Shown here in pieces: positions 1 to 5,664 of a stretch of DNA of 12,833 nt; the first letter of the stretch is position 1; each line of letters opens with the position of its first letter. The notes beneath the pieces were generated by a model. The model was not told the origin of the DNA, searched no databases, and saw nothing but the letters and a program-made list of their open reading frames with translations. This stretch comes from Polaromonas sp. (GTDB taxonomy: Bacteria; Pseudomonadota; Gammaproteobacteria; Burkholderiales; Burkholderiaceae_C): the NCBI GenBank assembly GCA_023259235.1, contig JAHFQQ010000040.1, positions 1 to 12,833 on the forward strand, in the 5' to 3' direction. The position numbers and the translations under genes were made by a program.

Positions 1-372
1 CGCTTCGGCGCTGCCTGGCCTGGCGTATCTGGCGTAAGAAGGCAAATCCGTTCCGGGGTTGGGGGTCGCTGGCATTTCGACCGGGGCCATGATGAGGTCC
101 GGAAACTTGCTTGCGTCGGTCGCTGAAACGCCGGTAGATTCGCGCCTGCCCGGAACTGACGCATGGGTTTGCGCCTGCAGCTCCAACTCCGGCTTTGGCG
201 CTTCACGCTGGAGCACAGACGCAGGCACAGGCACAGGCTGGACTGGCGCGGTGTTCGCGACCGCCTCGGCAACGGGCGCCGGAGCTGGCGCAAATGCAAG
301 CGCTGCCGTTGCCAGCTTGCGTTTGCGCGAGTCTTCCTCTGCCCGCCTTAACGCATCGAGCAGCAGGCTCAT
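1..372 (-). CDS. MshN-like pilus biogenesis protein, N-terminal part (partial)
   Basis: The reading frame starts at ATG 372-370 and stays open for 124 codons to the left edge, so the C-terminus is missing. The N-terminus reads MSLLLDALRRAEEDSRKRK, a charged amphipathic helix typical of the MshN/GspB-like proteins that follow the secretin in MSHA-type pilus operons. After it comes a long Ala/Pro/Val-rich linker (about residues 20-70) without a convincing membrane segment. In family members a membrane anchor and tetratricopeptide repeats lie further on, outside this window. The start codon overlaps the stop of mshL as ATGA, which argues for translational coupling and a shared role in building the pilus across the envelope. 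The gene is well supported. The MshN label rests on position and the N-terminal motif only, because no TPR can be seen here. Confidence 0.72.
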   Translation of the reverse strand, partial: MSLLLDALRRAEEDSRKRKLATAALAFAPAPAPVAEAVANTAPVQPVPVPASVLQREAPKPELELQAQTHASVPGRRESTGVSATDASKFPDLIMAPVEMPATPNPGTDLPSYARYARPGSAEA

Positions 373-2123
373 GGTCTGCGCCCCACGGGCACTGGAGTGT
401 CGATGGAAAGCTGGCTTCGGATAAAGGAGGCATCGCCGTCAATGCTCGAGTCGTGCAGGATGGTGGGCCGCAGGAAGATCACCAGTTCGCTCTTGTTCGA
501 CTGGTTGCTGCGCAGCTTGAACAGCTCACCCAGCAGCGGCACGTTACCCACACCCGGGATCTGGTCGGTGGCGTTGACCTGGTTGTCCTGCATCAGGCCG
601 CCCAGCACGGCGGTTTCACCATCTCGCACTTTCATGATGGACTCGAACTCGCGCGTCTGCACTTCCGGAATATTGTTGGTTATGCCGGCCTTGGCCAGAT
701 CGGGATTGGGATCGATCGCGTAGCCGGTAATCCGGGACACCGTCGGGCGCAGGTTCAGCGTGATCTCTCCATCATCGCCAACCTGGGCGGTCACGTTCAT
801 CAGAAAGCCGACCGGCACGGTATTGATGGTCGTTGAATAGGTGGCTGCGGTGGCTGGCGTGGTGAGCGTTGCCAGGGTGCCGGGCGTCACCGTGAGGGTG
901 AAATAAACCTTGTTGTCCACCACCTTGAGAATCGCCGTCTGGTTGTTCATGACGCTGACCTTGGGGCTTGAAAGCACGCGTGTCTTGCCGAATGATTCGA
1001 GCAGCCGCACGGTAGACGAAAAGTCGAACCTCCCGGGGCCGAGCGTAGACAGGCCGAACGACCCCAGGAAAGGCGGATTGCTGCCGGTTGACAACGGTGT
1101 GCCGCCGCCCGGCGCCAGGCTGAACGAGGCTGCAAGTTCGCCAGGAACAAAGGCGTTGCGGATCAGCGACCAATTGATGCCCTGCTGATAATCGTTGGAC
1201 AACGCGACTTCAACGATGGTTGCCTCAATCAGCACCTGGCGCCGCGCATTACCGACGATCTGATCGAGAAATTCACGCACGCGCGCATGTTGCTTGCTGG
1301 TCGCCCGGACGCTGATCACGCCGGTTTCGGGATTGGCAATGACCGATGCTGCTTCGCGATAAAGCGGGGGCGCAGGGGTGGCCGGAGCCGCTGCCGGCCC
1401 GCCGCGCGCGCCGGATGCCGGCACGGCAACCGGTGCGACCACGGCCGCTGCACCGCCGGGCGCTTCAAGCACCTTGTCGGTTTCCCTCAGAAGGTCCTTG
1501 ATGTTTTCGGTGAGCGTGGGCCAGAAGCGGTTGTTGGACGCGTTGTGAACCGAAGCGGCCGAGGAATTGCCGGTGCCGGAAGACGTGCCCTGCCCGGTGG
1601 TGGCAACCTGCGACTCGGATGCCGTGGTGCTGATTGCATCACGCGTGATGTTCGGATAGTCCACCTTGTACAGGCGCAGGAACGGCGAGTCGGGCAAGAC
1701 ATACAGATTTTTACCCTGCACTTCATAGCGCATGTCGATCTGGCGCGCGATCCGGTCGAGTATTTCGGTAATGGTCTGGTCGAGCGCATTGAGCGTGACA
1801 GTGCCGGTGACGCGTGGATCCACGTCAAGATTCAATTTTGCGTCGCGGGCTACCGCGAACAGCAGGTCCTGCACGCTGACATTACTGACCACGATGCTGT
1901 AGGTTTCCTGTGGTTTGACGGCCCGCGGCACGGGCAGACGCGGCGCGCCTTCGGCCAGCGGCGGAATACTGGCGACATCATTCGGTGGCCGGGCCGCTCC
2001 TGGGCTGGAGTCCCGCTCCTGGGCCAGATGACCTTTTGACAGCGGCGGCGGCGGCGTGGCGCACCCTGCCAGCAAAAGCGTGGCCAGCAGCGCCGGTTTC
2101 CAGGCGGGTTGATTCATATTCAA
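369..2123 (-). CDS. mshL: MSHA-type pilus secretin, outer-membrane lipoprotein
   Basis: This 584-residue secretin would form the outer-membrane ring through which the type IV pilus leaves the cell. Residues 1-21 are a lipoprotein signal peptide with lipobox LAGC (Cys21). Residues 75-145 match the STN/N0-like domain (SIVVSNVSVQDLLFAVARD). A Ser/Thr/Gly-rich stretch (165-198) and an Ala/Pro-rich stretch (221-253) follow. The secretin core runs from about 260 to 556: VLIEATIVEV at 297-306, VPVGFLMNVTAQV at 436-448, and the C-terminal block GETAVLGGL, IPGVGNVPLLGELF and ELVIFLRPTI at 502-555. The start at 2123 is TTG, overlapping the upstream stop as TTGA with GAGGAA eight bases away. An ATG at 2117-2115 is the alternative and removes only two residues. 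It ends in an ATGA overlap with the next gene. Length and domains fit the MshL family. Confidence 0.93.
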   Translation of the reverse strand: MNMNQPAWKPALLATLLLAGCATPPPPLSKGHLAQERDSSPGAARPPNDVASIPPLAEGAPRLPVPRAVKPQETYSIVVSNVSVQDLLFAVARDAKLNLDVDPRVTGTVTLNALDQTITEILDRIARQIDMRYEVQGKNLYVLPDSPFLRLYKVDYPNITRDAISTTASESQVATTGQGTSSGTGNSSAASVHNASNNRFWPTLTENIKDLLRETDKVLEAPGGAAAVVAPVAVPASGARGGPAAAPATPAPPLYREAASVIANPETGVISVRATSKQHARVREFLDQIVGNARRQVLIEATIVEVALSNDYQQGINWSLIRNAFVPGELAASFSLAPGGGTPLSTGSNPPFLGSFGLSTLGPGRFDFSSTVRLLESFGKTRVLSSPKVSVMNNQTAILKVVDNKVYFTLTVTPGTLATLTTPATAATYSTTINTVPVGFLMNVTAQVGDDGEITLNLRPTVSRITGYAIDPNPDLAKAGITNNIPEVQTREFESIMKVRDGETAVLGGLMQDNQVNATDQIPGVGNVPLLGELFKLRSNQSNKSELVIFLRPTILHDSSIDGDASFIRSQLSIDTPVPVGRRP

Positions 2124-3733
2124 GGGGCAGGTTCCTCACGAATGGCTTCAAGGCCGCGCACAAGCGATTTGTAGCGTCTGACCGCTGGCGGGGAAGATTG
2201 TATGAAGTCCAAAGCGGCCTGGCGAGTCTGGAAGTGTCCCACATACAACGCGTGAAATGGCTGACCCTGATAAATCCGGTTCTGCACCAGCACCGGAACA
2301 CTCGCTTGCCGCCCGCCGGCTTGAGCCGGGACGGCATCGAGCGCGGCCTGAATCTGCTTTGCCAGCGCCAGCAACTCGGCTTCGCGCGGCGCCCGCATGG
2401 ACAGCAATTGAACCGTAAAGCCATTGTTGCCGGGCGCGGCAAAAAGCTCGTTCGTCGCCTGCATGCGCACCGCCAGCGAATTGTCGTGCAGCCGGGCTGC
2501 CAGCGCAGAGTCCGGCAGTGCCGGCCTGTCGCCTGCAACCGGGTCAACCATCCTGGCTGCCACAGGTGAGGACACGCTGGACGCTGCCGGCGGCCCCCCC
2601 CCGGAGGCGATTGGCAAGGTGGCAACTGCCGCCGCCGCAACAGTGACCGGCTGCGGTTGAGGCTGAACAGCGGCTGGCGCTGACGGCGTCATTGCAAGCT
2701 GCGTTTTACCCGCAGCCAGTCTTGCGGCGGGTGGGGCAGAAGGCGCCAGTTCACCCTTGGCCTGTGCTGAACCACTCTTGGAGCCATAACCCACACCCGC
2801 GCCATAGCCGACGCCCAGCGCCACCAAAACAGCCAAACCCAGCGGCGCCAGCTTTTGCCATGCGTGGGCGGAGCGCGCGGGTTTGTAGTCCGCGGGCTGC
2901 GCCGCGCGCCTGGCGCTGTGCGGCGAGCTGTCGCTGGCTGCGCGGCGCACCTGTTGCATGCCAACCTGCGGCACACCCTCGGCATACGCGGCAAGCATCG
3001 ATTTGTCGGCCAGCATGTTGAGCCTGCGCGTGCGGCCTTCGGAGGCCTGCGCCAGCAGCTTGACCGCCGCCGCGTCAAACAGCTGACCGCCGGTCCAGCC
3101 AGCTTTGTGCAGGCGGAACATCAGGTAGGCGGAGACCTCCGGCGCGGTGAGGGGCTGCAGCTCGAAGCGGTGACTGATCCGGTCCCTGACTTGCCGGAGC
3201 TGCGGCGCATCAAGCAACTCATCGAGTTCGGGCTGCCCAAACAAGACAATTTTCAGCAGCTTGCTCTGCGTCGTTTCCAGGTTCGACAGCAGGCGGATTT
3301 CCTCAAGCGTGGGAGCCGGCATGCTGTGCGCTTCATCAATCACCACCACCACGCGCCTGCCCTGCGCATAACGATCGATGAGAACCGACTCCAGCGCCGC
3401 CAGCATTTGCGCCCGGTTGCCCTCGGGAGGTTCGGGCATCAGGTCGTGGGCAATGGCGCTAAGGATTTCGTCGCGGTCAAAGACCGGGTTGGCCAGGTAA
3501 ACGGTGTCAGCGGGCAGCACGCGAAGGCGATCGAGCAACATGCGGCTGAGCATGGTTTTGCCCATGCCAATCTCGCCGACCACGCTGATGATGCCTTCAT
3601 CGTGCATGGACGCAACCACAAGACCTTCAAGGATGTCACCGCGCTGACCCCCGGTAAAGAAAAACGCCGTGTCCGGCGTAATCCGGAACGGGTCCGCATT
3701 GAGGTTGAAGTGGTCTAGATAGAGAACGCTCAT
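2120..3733 (-). CDS. mshM: MshM/ExeA-type AAA ATPase with TM segment and SPOR-like C-terminus
   Basis: This 537-residue protein is the first gene of the pilus operon. The N-terminus (FNLNADPFRITPD) and the AAA core match the ExeA/GspA/MshM family: Walker A GEIGMGKT at residues 53-60, Walker B VVVVIDEAH at 128-136, and sensor-like LFGQPEL near 164-170. A single transmembrane segment lies at about 295-316 (LAPLGLAVLVALGVGYGAGVGYG). An Ala/Pro-rich periplasmic linker follows to about 435. The last 100 residues (FTVQLLSMRA...FHALYVGHFQTRQAALDFI) look like a SPOR peptidoglycan-binding domain. The inferred role is ATP-dependent placement of the secretin in the cell wall, by analogy with ExeA. A DamX-type protein has the same layout, but the downstream secretin favours MshM. 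The start ATG is preceded by AGGAAA at a short spacing. A G9 run lies in the linker coding region. The stop overlaps mshL. Confidence 0.86.
   Translation of the reverse strand: MSVLYLDHFNLNADPFRITPDTAFFFTGGQRGDILEGLVVASMHDEGIISVVGEIGMGKTMLSRMLLDRLRVLPADTVYLANPVFDRDEILSAIAHDLMPEPPEGNRAQMLAALESVLIDRYAQGRRVVVVIDEAHSMPAPTLEEIRLLSNLETTQSKLLKIVLFGQPELDELLDAPQLRQVRDRISHRFELQPLTAPEVSAYLMFRLHKAGWTGGQLFDAAAVKLLAQASEGRTRRLNMLADKSMLAAYAEGVPQVGMQQVRRAASDSSPHSARRAAQPADYKPARSAHAWQKLAPLGLAVLVALGVGYGAGVGYGSKSGSAQAKGELAPSAPPAARLAAGKTQLAMTPSAPAAVQPQPQPVTVAAAAVATLPIASGGGPPAASSVSSPVAARMVDPVAGDRPALPDSALAARLHDNSLAVRMQATNELFAAPGNNGFTVQLLSMRAPREAELLALAKQIQAALDAVPAQAGGRQASVPVLVQNRIYQGQPFHALYVGHFQTRQAALDFIQSSPPAVRRYKSLVRGLEAIREEPAP
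2132..2137 (-). promoter_or_regulatory. Ribosome binding site favouring TTG start of mshL
   Basis: Read on the minus strand, GAGGAA lies at 2137-2132. It is 8 nt from TTG (2123-2121) but 14 nt from the ATG at 2117-2115. The spacing favours the TTG start, which also creates the 4-nt TTGA overlap with the upstream ATPase gene. The choice changes only two N-terminal residues and leaves the lipobox intact. Confidence 0.5.
2594..2602 (-). repeat. G9 homopolymer tract inside mshM
   Basis: Nine consecutive C on the plus strand, which is nine G on the coding strand, encode Gly-Gly-Gly in the linker between the membrane segment and the SPOR-like domain (about residues 379-382). It is the longest homopolymer I saw in the window. 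Loss of one base would shift translation into a frame that stays open to 1978, past the normal stop at 2120 and into mshL, and would lose the SPOR-like domain. Whether the tract varies in length in cells is unknown. Confidence 0.9.
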
Positions 3734-3772
3734 GTTTCCTGGCTGCTTTCATGGGAGGGTAGCGCCATTGCG

Positions 3773-3799
3773 ATTATGCGTTTGTTTCGGGTACGCCAA
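3773..3799 (-). promoter_or_regulatory. Weak sigma70-like promoter candidate for the pilus operon
   Basis: On the minus strand TTGGCG (3799-3794) and CATAAT (3778-3773) match the -35 and -10 consensus at 4/6 and 5/6 positions, but with a spacer of only 15 nt. The -10 is about 40 nt upstream of the mshM start codon. It is the best placed pair in the AT-rich stretch, but the short spacer keeps confidence low. Confidence 0.27.
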
Positions 3800-3867
3800 A
3801 AGTTTAGCTCACGACCATCTCCTGCCGCCAAATGATCCCACAAAACCCGGCTAAAAACGAATAGCAA

Positions 3868-3902
3868 CGTGTCTTAAATGCTACAAATAATATAGCGACA
3901 CG
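3868..3902. repeat. Nested inverted repeat in AT-rich region
   Basis: Outer arms CGTGTC (3868-3873) and GACACG (3897-3902) enclose inner arms GCTA (3880-3883) and TAGC (3893-3896). Six unpaired bases (TTAAAT) lie on one side only, and a 9-base AT-rich loop closes it. It sits about 135-170 bp upstream of mshM. It could be a protein site, a hairpin, or a worn copy of the dispersed element also seen after the LuxR gene. The sequence does not decide. Confidence 0.45.
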
Positions 3903-3954
3903 CGATGTTTTTGCCCAGAGCGTGAACGAAGTCACACATAATACGGCAGCGCTA

Positions 3955-4003
3955 CCCTCGTGTCGGAACAGGCTGCCCGGCGCGAGGGAAGCCGCAAGCA
4001 GCC
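3955..4003. other. Interleaved inverted repeats with pseudoknot-like order
   Basis: Arm CCCTCG (3955-3960) is complementary to CGAGGG (3983-3988). Arm GGCTGC (3971-3976) is complementary to GCAGCC (3998-4003). The pairs interleave as A-B-A'-B', the order of an H-type pseudoknot, and GAGGG (3984-3988) can alternatively pair with CCCTC (4002-4006). This may be a structured RNA, alternative hairpins, or coincidence in GC-rich sequence. Confidence 0.3.
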
Positions 4004-4100
4004 CTCCCCGTCAATAACTCCCGGGCACGCAAGGGCGAGGGAAAGAACACCACAACATCACGACTATTAACCAGCAGCGCCGCGCCTGCCAGCGATACCA

Positions 4101-4134
4101 CGGCACAGATGGCAAGAACCAGATTGCCGTGCCG
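4101..4134 (-). terminator. Hairpin downstream of scoB, no U-tract
   Basis: Arms CGGCAC (4101-4106) and GTGCCG (4129-4134) enclose GGCAA (4111-4115) and TTGCC (4124-4128), giving 11 base pairs with a 4-nt bulge and an 8-nt loop. It begins about 36 nt past the scoB stop. No T-run follows on the minus strand, so it is not a classical intrinsic terminator. It could protect the 3' end or assist Rho-dependent termination. Confidence 0.45.
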
Positions 4135-4169
4135 CCGTCCGGACTTATGGAAACCTCAATGAGCAGAAC

Positions 4170-4808
4170 TCAATGCAGCGGCACACCAGTTTTGGCTTGA
4201 ACCATTTCGCGCGTCACGCCCGGAGCCAGTTCAACCAGCTTGAGGCCCTGCGGTGTTACATCCATCACGCCCAGATCGGTGATGATGCGGTCAACCACGC
4301 CGACGCCAGTGAGCGGCAGCGTGCATTTCGGCAGGATTTTCATGTCTTCGGTGCCGTCCTTCTTTTTGGCCACGTGTTCCATCAGGACAATCACGCGCCG
4401 CACGCCTGCAACCAGGTCCATGGCGCCGCCCATGCCCTTGACCATCTTGCCCGGAATCATCCAGTTGGCCAGGTCGCCGTGCTCGCTCACCTGCATGGCG
4501 CCCAGGATCGACAGGTTGATCTTGCCGCCGCGGATCATCGCGAAGCTGTCGTGGCTGCCGAAAATCGACGAACCGGGAATGGTGGTGACGGTCTGCTTGC
4601 CGGCATTGATCAGGTCGGCATCGACCTTGTCCGCGGTCGGGAACGGGCCAATGCCGAGCATGCCATTTTCAGATTGCAGCCAGACCTCTTTGTCGTCGGG
4701 CACAAAATTCGCCACCAGTGTGGGGATGCCGATGCCGAGGTTGACATAAAAACCGTCTTCGAGTTCCTGGGCGGCACGCGCCGCCATCTGGTCTTGGGTC
4801 CAAGGCAT
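4170..4808 (-). CDS. scoB: 3-oxoacid CoA-transferase subunit B
   Basis: This 212-residue beta subunit would, with ScoA, move CoA from succinyl-CoA to acetoacetate or a related 3-oxoacid in the cytoplasm, linking ketone bodies and short oxoacids to acetyl-CoA. The signature LQSENGMLG holds the catalytic glutamate at residue 47, through which the family forms an enzyme-CoA thioester. NLGIGIPT (23-30), FGSHDSFAMIRGG and GAMQVSEHGDLANWMIPGKMVKGMGGAMDLV also fit the family. The start at 4808 was chosen because AGGAG lies at 4822-4818 with good spacing and because MPWTQDQMAARAAQEL is the usual family N-terminus. A longer in-frame extension to 5009 would overlap scoA and looks non-native. It follows scoA after 67 bp containing a hairpin. 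The exact oxoacid preference cannot be read from sequence. Confidence 0.95.
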   Translation of the reverse strand: MPWTQDQMAARAAQELEDGFYVNLGIGIPTLVANFVPDDKEVWLQSENGMLGIGPFPTADKVDADLINAGKQTVTTIPGSSIFGSHDSFAMIRGGKINLSILGAMQVSEHGDLANWMIPGKMVKGMGGAMDLVAGVRRVIVLMEHVAKKKDGTEDMKILPKCTLPLTGVGVVDRIITDLGVMDVTPQGLKLVELAPGVTREMVQAKTGVPLH

Positions 4809-4831
4809 GATGAAGCTCTCCTGGTCAGTTG

Positions 4832-4869
4832 GGGACAGCGCTGGCCGCTGTGCGGCTGCGGTCTGTCCC
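4832..4869 (-). promoter_or_regulatory. Intercistronic stem-loop between scoA and scoB
   Basis: GGGACAG (4832-4838) pairs with CTGTCCC (4863-4869). A second hairpin, GCCGC-TGT-GCGGC (4844-4856), can form inside it. It lies 6 nt past the scoA stop and ends about 9 nt before the scoB ribosome binding site on the mRNA. It has no T-run, so a role in mRNA stability or in the ratio of the two subunits is more likely than termination. Confidence 0.5.
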
Positions 4870-4875
4870 GCAAGG

Positions 4876-5577
4876 TTATTTGGATTCGGTGAGGGTGCGC
4901 TTTTCGATGCGCTTTTCGGGGTGGGCATTGAGCACGATGCGGTGCACGTAGATGCCCGGCAGATGCACTTCGTCGGGCACCATGGCGCCGGTCTCGACGA
5001 TCTCCTCAACCTCGACGATGCAGACCTTGCCGGCCATCGCCGCGGCCGGGTTGAAGTTGCGTGCCGTCAGGCGAAACTGCAGGTTGCCCGATTTGTCGGC
5101 GCGGTGCGCCTTGACGAGCGCCACATCGGGCACCAGCGAGCGCTCCATCACGTAGGTTTCACCGTCGAACTCGCGCAGCTCCTTGCCTTCGGCCACTAGG
5201 GTGCCGACGCCCGTCTTGGTGAAAAATGCCGGAATGCCGGCGCCGCCCGCGCGCAACTTTTCGGCCAGCGTGCCCTGCGGGGTAAATTCGAGTTCAAGCT
5301 CACCCGCGAGGAACTGGCGCTCGAATTCCTTGTTCTCGCCCACGTAGCTGGAGATCATCTTTTTGATCTGCCGGGTTCCCAGCAATCTTCCCAGACCAAA
5401 ACCATCGACACCGGCATTGTTGGAAATCACGGTGAGGTTTTTGACCTGGCTGTCGTGCAGCGCGTCTATCAGCGCCTCGGGAATGCCGCACAGGCCGAAA
5501 CCACCCACCGCCAGCAACTGGCCGTCCCTGACGACGCCCTTGAGAGCCTCCTCGGCAGAGGGAAAAAGTTTGTTCAC
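4876..5577 (-). CDS. scoA: 3-oxoacid CoA-transferase subunit A
   Basis: This 233-residue alpha subunit pairs with ScoB in the succinyl-CoA:3-ketoacid CoA-transferase. The CoA-transferase signature DGQLLAVGGFGLCGIP is at residues 18-33. Other family blocks are ISNNAGVDGFGLGRLL, MISSYVGEN, ELELEFTPQGTLAEKLRAGGAGIPAF and LVKAHRADKSGNLQFR. The start is GTG at 5577-5575: an AAGGAGA ribosome binding site sits 6 nt upstream, and the protein then begins NKLFPSAEEAL as expected. An ATG at 5622 would add 15 residues unlike the family and would overlap the likely operator. The gene is first in a two-gene operon divergent from a PAS-LuxR regulator, which is the obvious candidate controller. The length is normal and nothing is broken. 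Confidence 0.95.
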   Translation of the reverse strand: MNKLFPSAEEALKGVVRDGQLLAVGGFGLCGIPEALIDALHDSQVKNLTVISNNAGVDGFGLGRLLGTRQIKKMISSYVGENKEFERQFLAGELELEFTPQGTLAEKLRAGGAGIPAFFTKTGVGTLVAEGKELREFDGETYVMERSLVPDVALVKAHRADKSGNLQFRLTARNFNPAAAMAGKVCIVEVEEIVETGAMVPDEVHLPGIYVHRIVLNAHPEKRIEKRTLTESK

Positions 5578-5583
5578 GAAAAA

Positions 5584-5590
5584 TCTCCTT
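5584..5590 (-). promoter_or_regulatory. Ribosome binding site fixing the GTG start of scoA
   Basis: AAGGAGA on the minus strand (5590-5584) lies 6 nt before GTG 5577-5575. It is a near-perfect Shine-Dalgarno and decides against the upstream in-frame ATG at 5622, which has no such motif. Confidence 0.8.
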
Positions 5591-5621
5591 GTATCGTTCA
5601 GCTCAAGCCCACCCGTTACCA

Positions 5622-5652
5622 TACTACTTATTCAAATACGTAGTACTTCGTA
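5622..5652. promoter_or_regulatory. Putative LuxR-type operator between scoA and its regulator
   Basis: Three half-sites fitting TACTWCKTA occur: TACTACTTA (plus, 5622-5630), TACTACGTA (minus, 5645-5637) and TACTTCGTA (plus, 5644-5652). The last two form a 16-bp palindrome, TACGTAGTACTTCGTA (5637-5652), with one mismatched pair. The two plus-strand half-sites are 22 bp apart, about two helical turns. The array ends 12 bp before the regulator's ATG and lies 44-75 bp upstream of the scoA start. The likely ligand is the adjacent PAS-LuxR protein, acting on both promoters. This is inference from position and symmetry. Confidence 0.6.
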
Positions 5653-5664
5653 AAGGTTTGCCCC

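Larger units (their letters stand above)
3952..4155 (-). pseudogene. Possible CcmE-like remnant
   Basis: A 67-codon frame on the minus strand begins just after an in-frame stop at 4158-4156 and ends at TAG 3954-3952. It has no ATG and no plausible ribosome binding site. Its translation has a basic start (HKSGRRHGN), a hydrophobic helix (LVLAICAVVSLAGAALLV), then NSRDVVVFFPSPLRARELLTGRAA. This order resembles the N-terminal anchor and the VFFxSP segment of the cytochrome c haem chaperone CcmE. The rest of that protein, including the haem-binding His region, is absent. It may be a decayed gene end, or a chance open frame in GC-rich DNA. No other ccm gene is visible nearby. A terminator-like hairpin at 4101-4134 overlaps it. 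Confidence 0.25.
3734..4169. other. 436-bp intergenic region without an intact gene
   Basis: This stretch separates the start of the pilus operon from the end of the CoA-transferase operon. The half near the pilus operon (about 3760-3945) is clearly AT-richer than the rest of the window, as expected for a promoter region. The other half (3950-4160) is GC-rich, with several inverted repeats and a start-less open frame on the minus strand, each listed separately. No complete gene with a start codon and ribosome binding site was found on either strand. Confidence 0.8.

Noticed and set aside
1978..2640. 220-residue frame overlapping mshM and mshL on the minus strand
   Set aside because: Arg/Cys/Trp-rich shadow of mshM and mshL with no family features. 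It matters only as the frame entered after a one-base loss in the G9 tract.
2855..3718. 287-residue plus-strand frame opposite mshM
   Set aside because: It is antisense to the Walker motifs and other conserved ATPase regions, with shadow-like composition and no domain.
3734..4169. Cobalamin-type or other known riboswitch in the gap
   Set aside because: I looked for known conserved boxes on both strands and saw none. The inverted repeats do not match a riboswitch class I can recognise.
4809..5009. N-terminal extension of scoB into scoA
   Set aside because: The extra 67 residues are Arg/Ser/Cys-rich translation of another frame of scoA and of the spacer hairpin. The start at 4808 has AGGAG and the family N-terminus.
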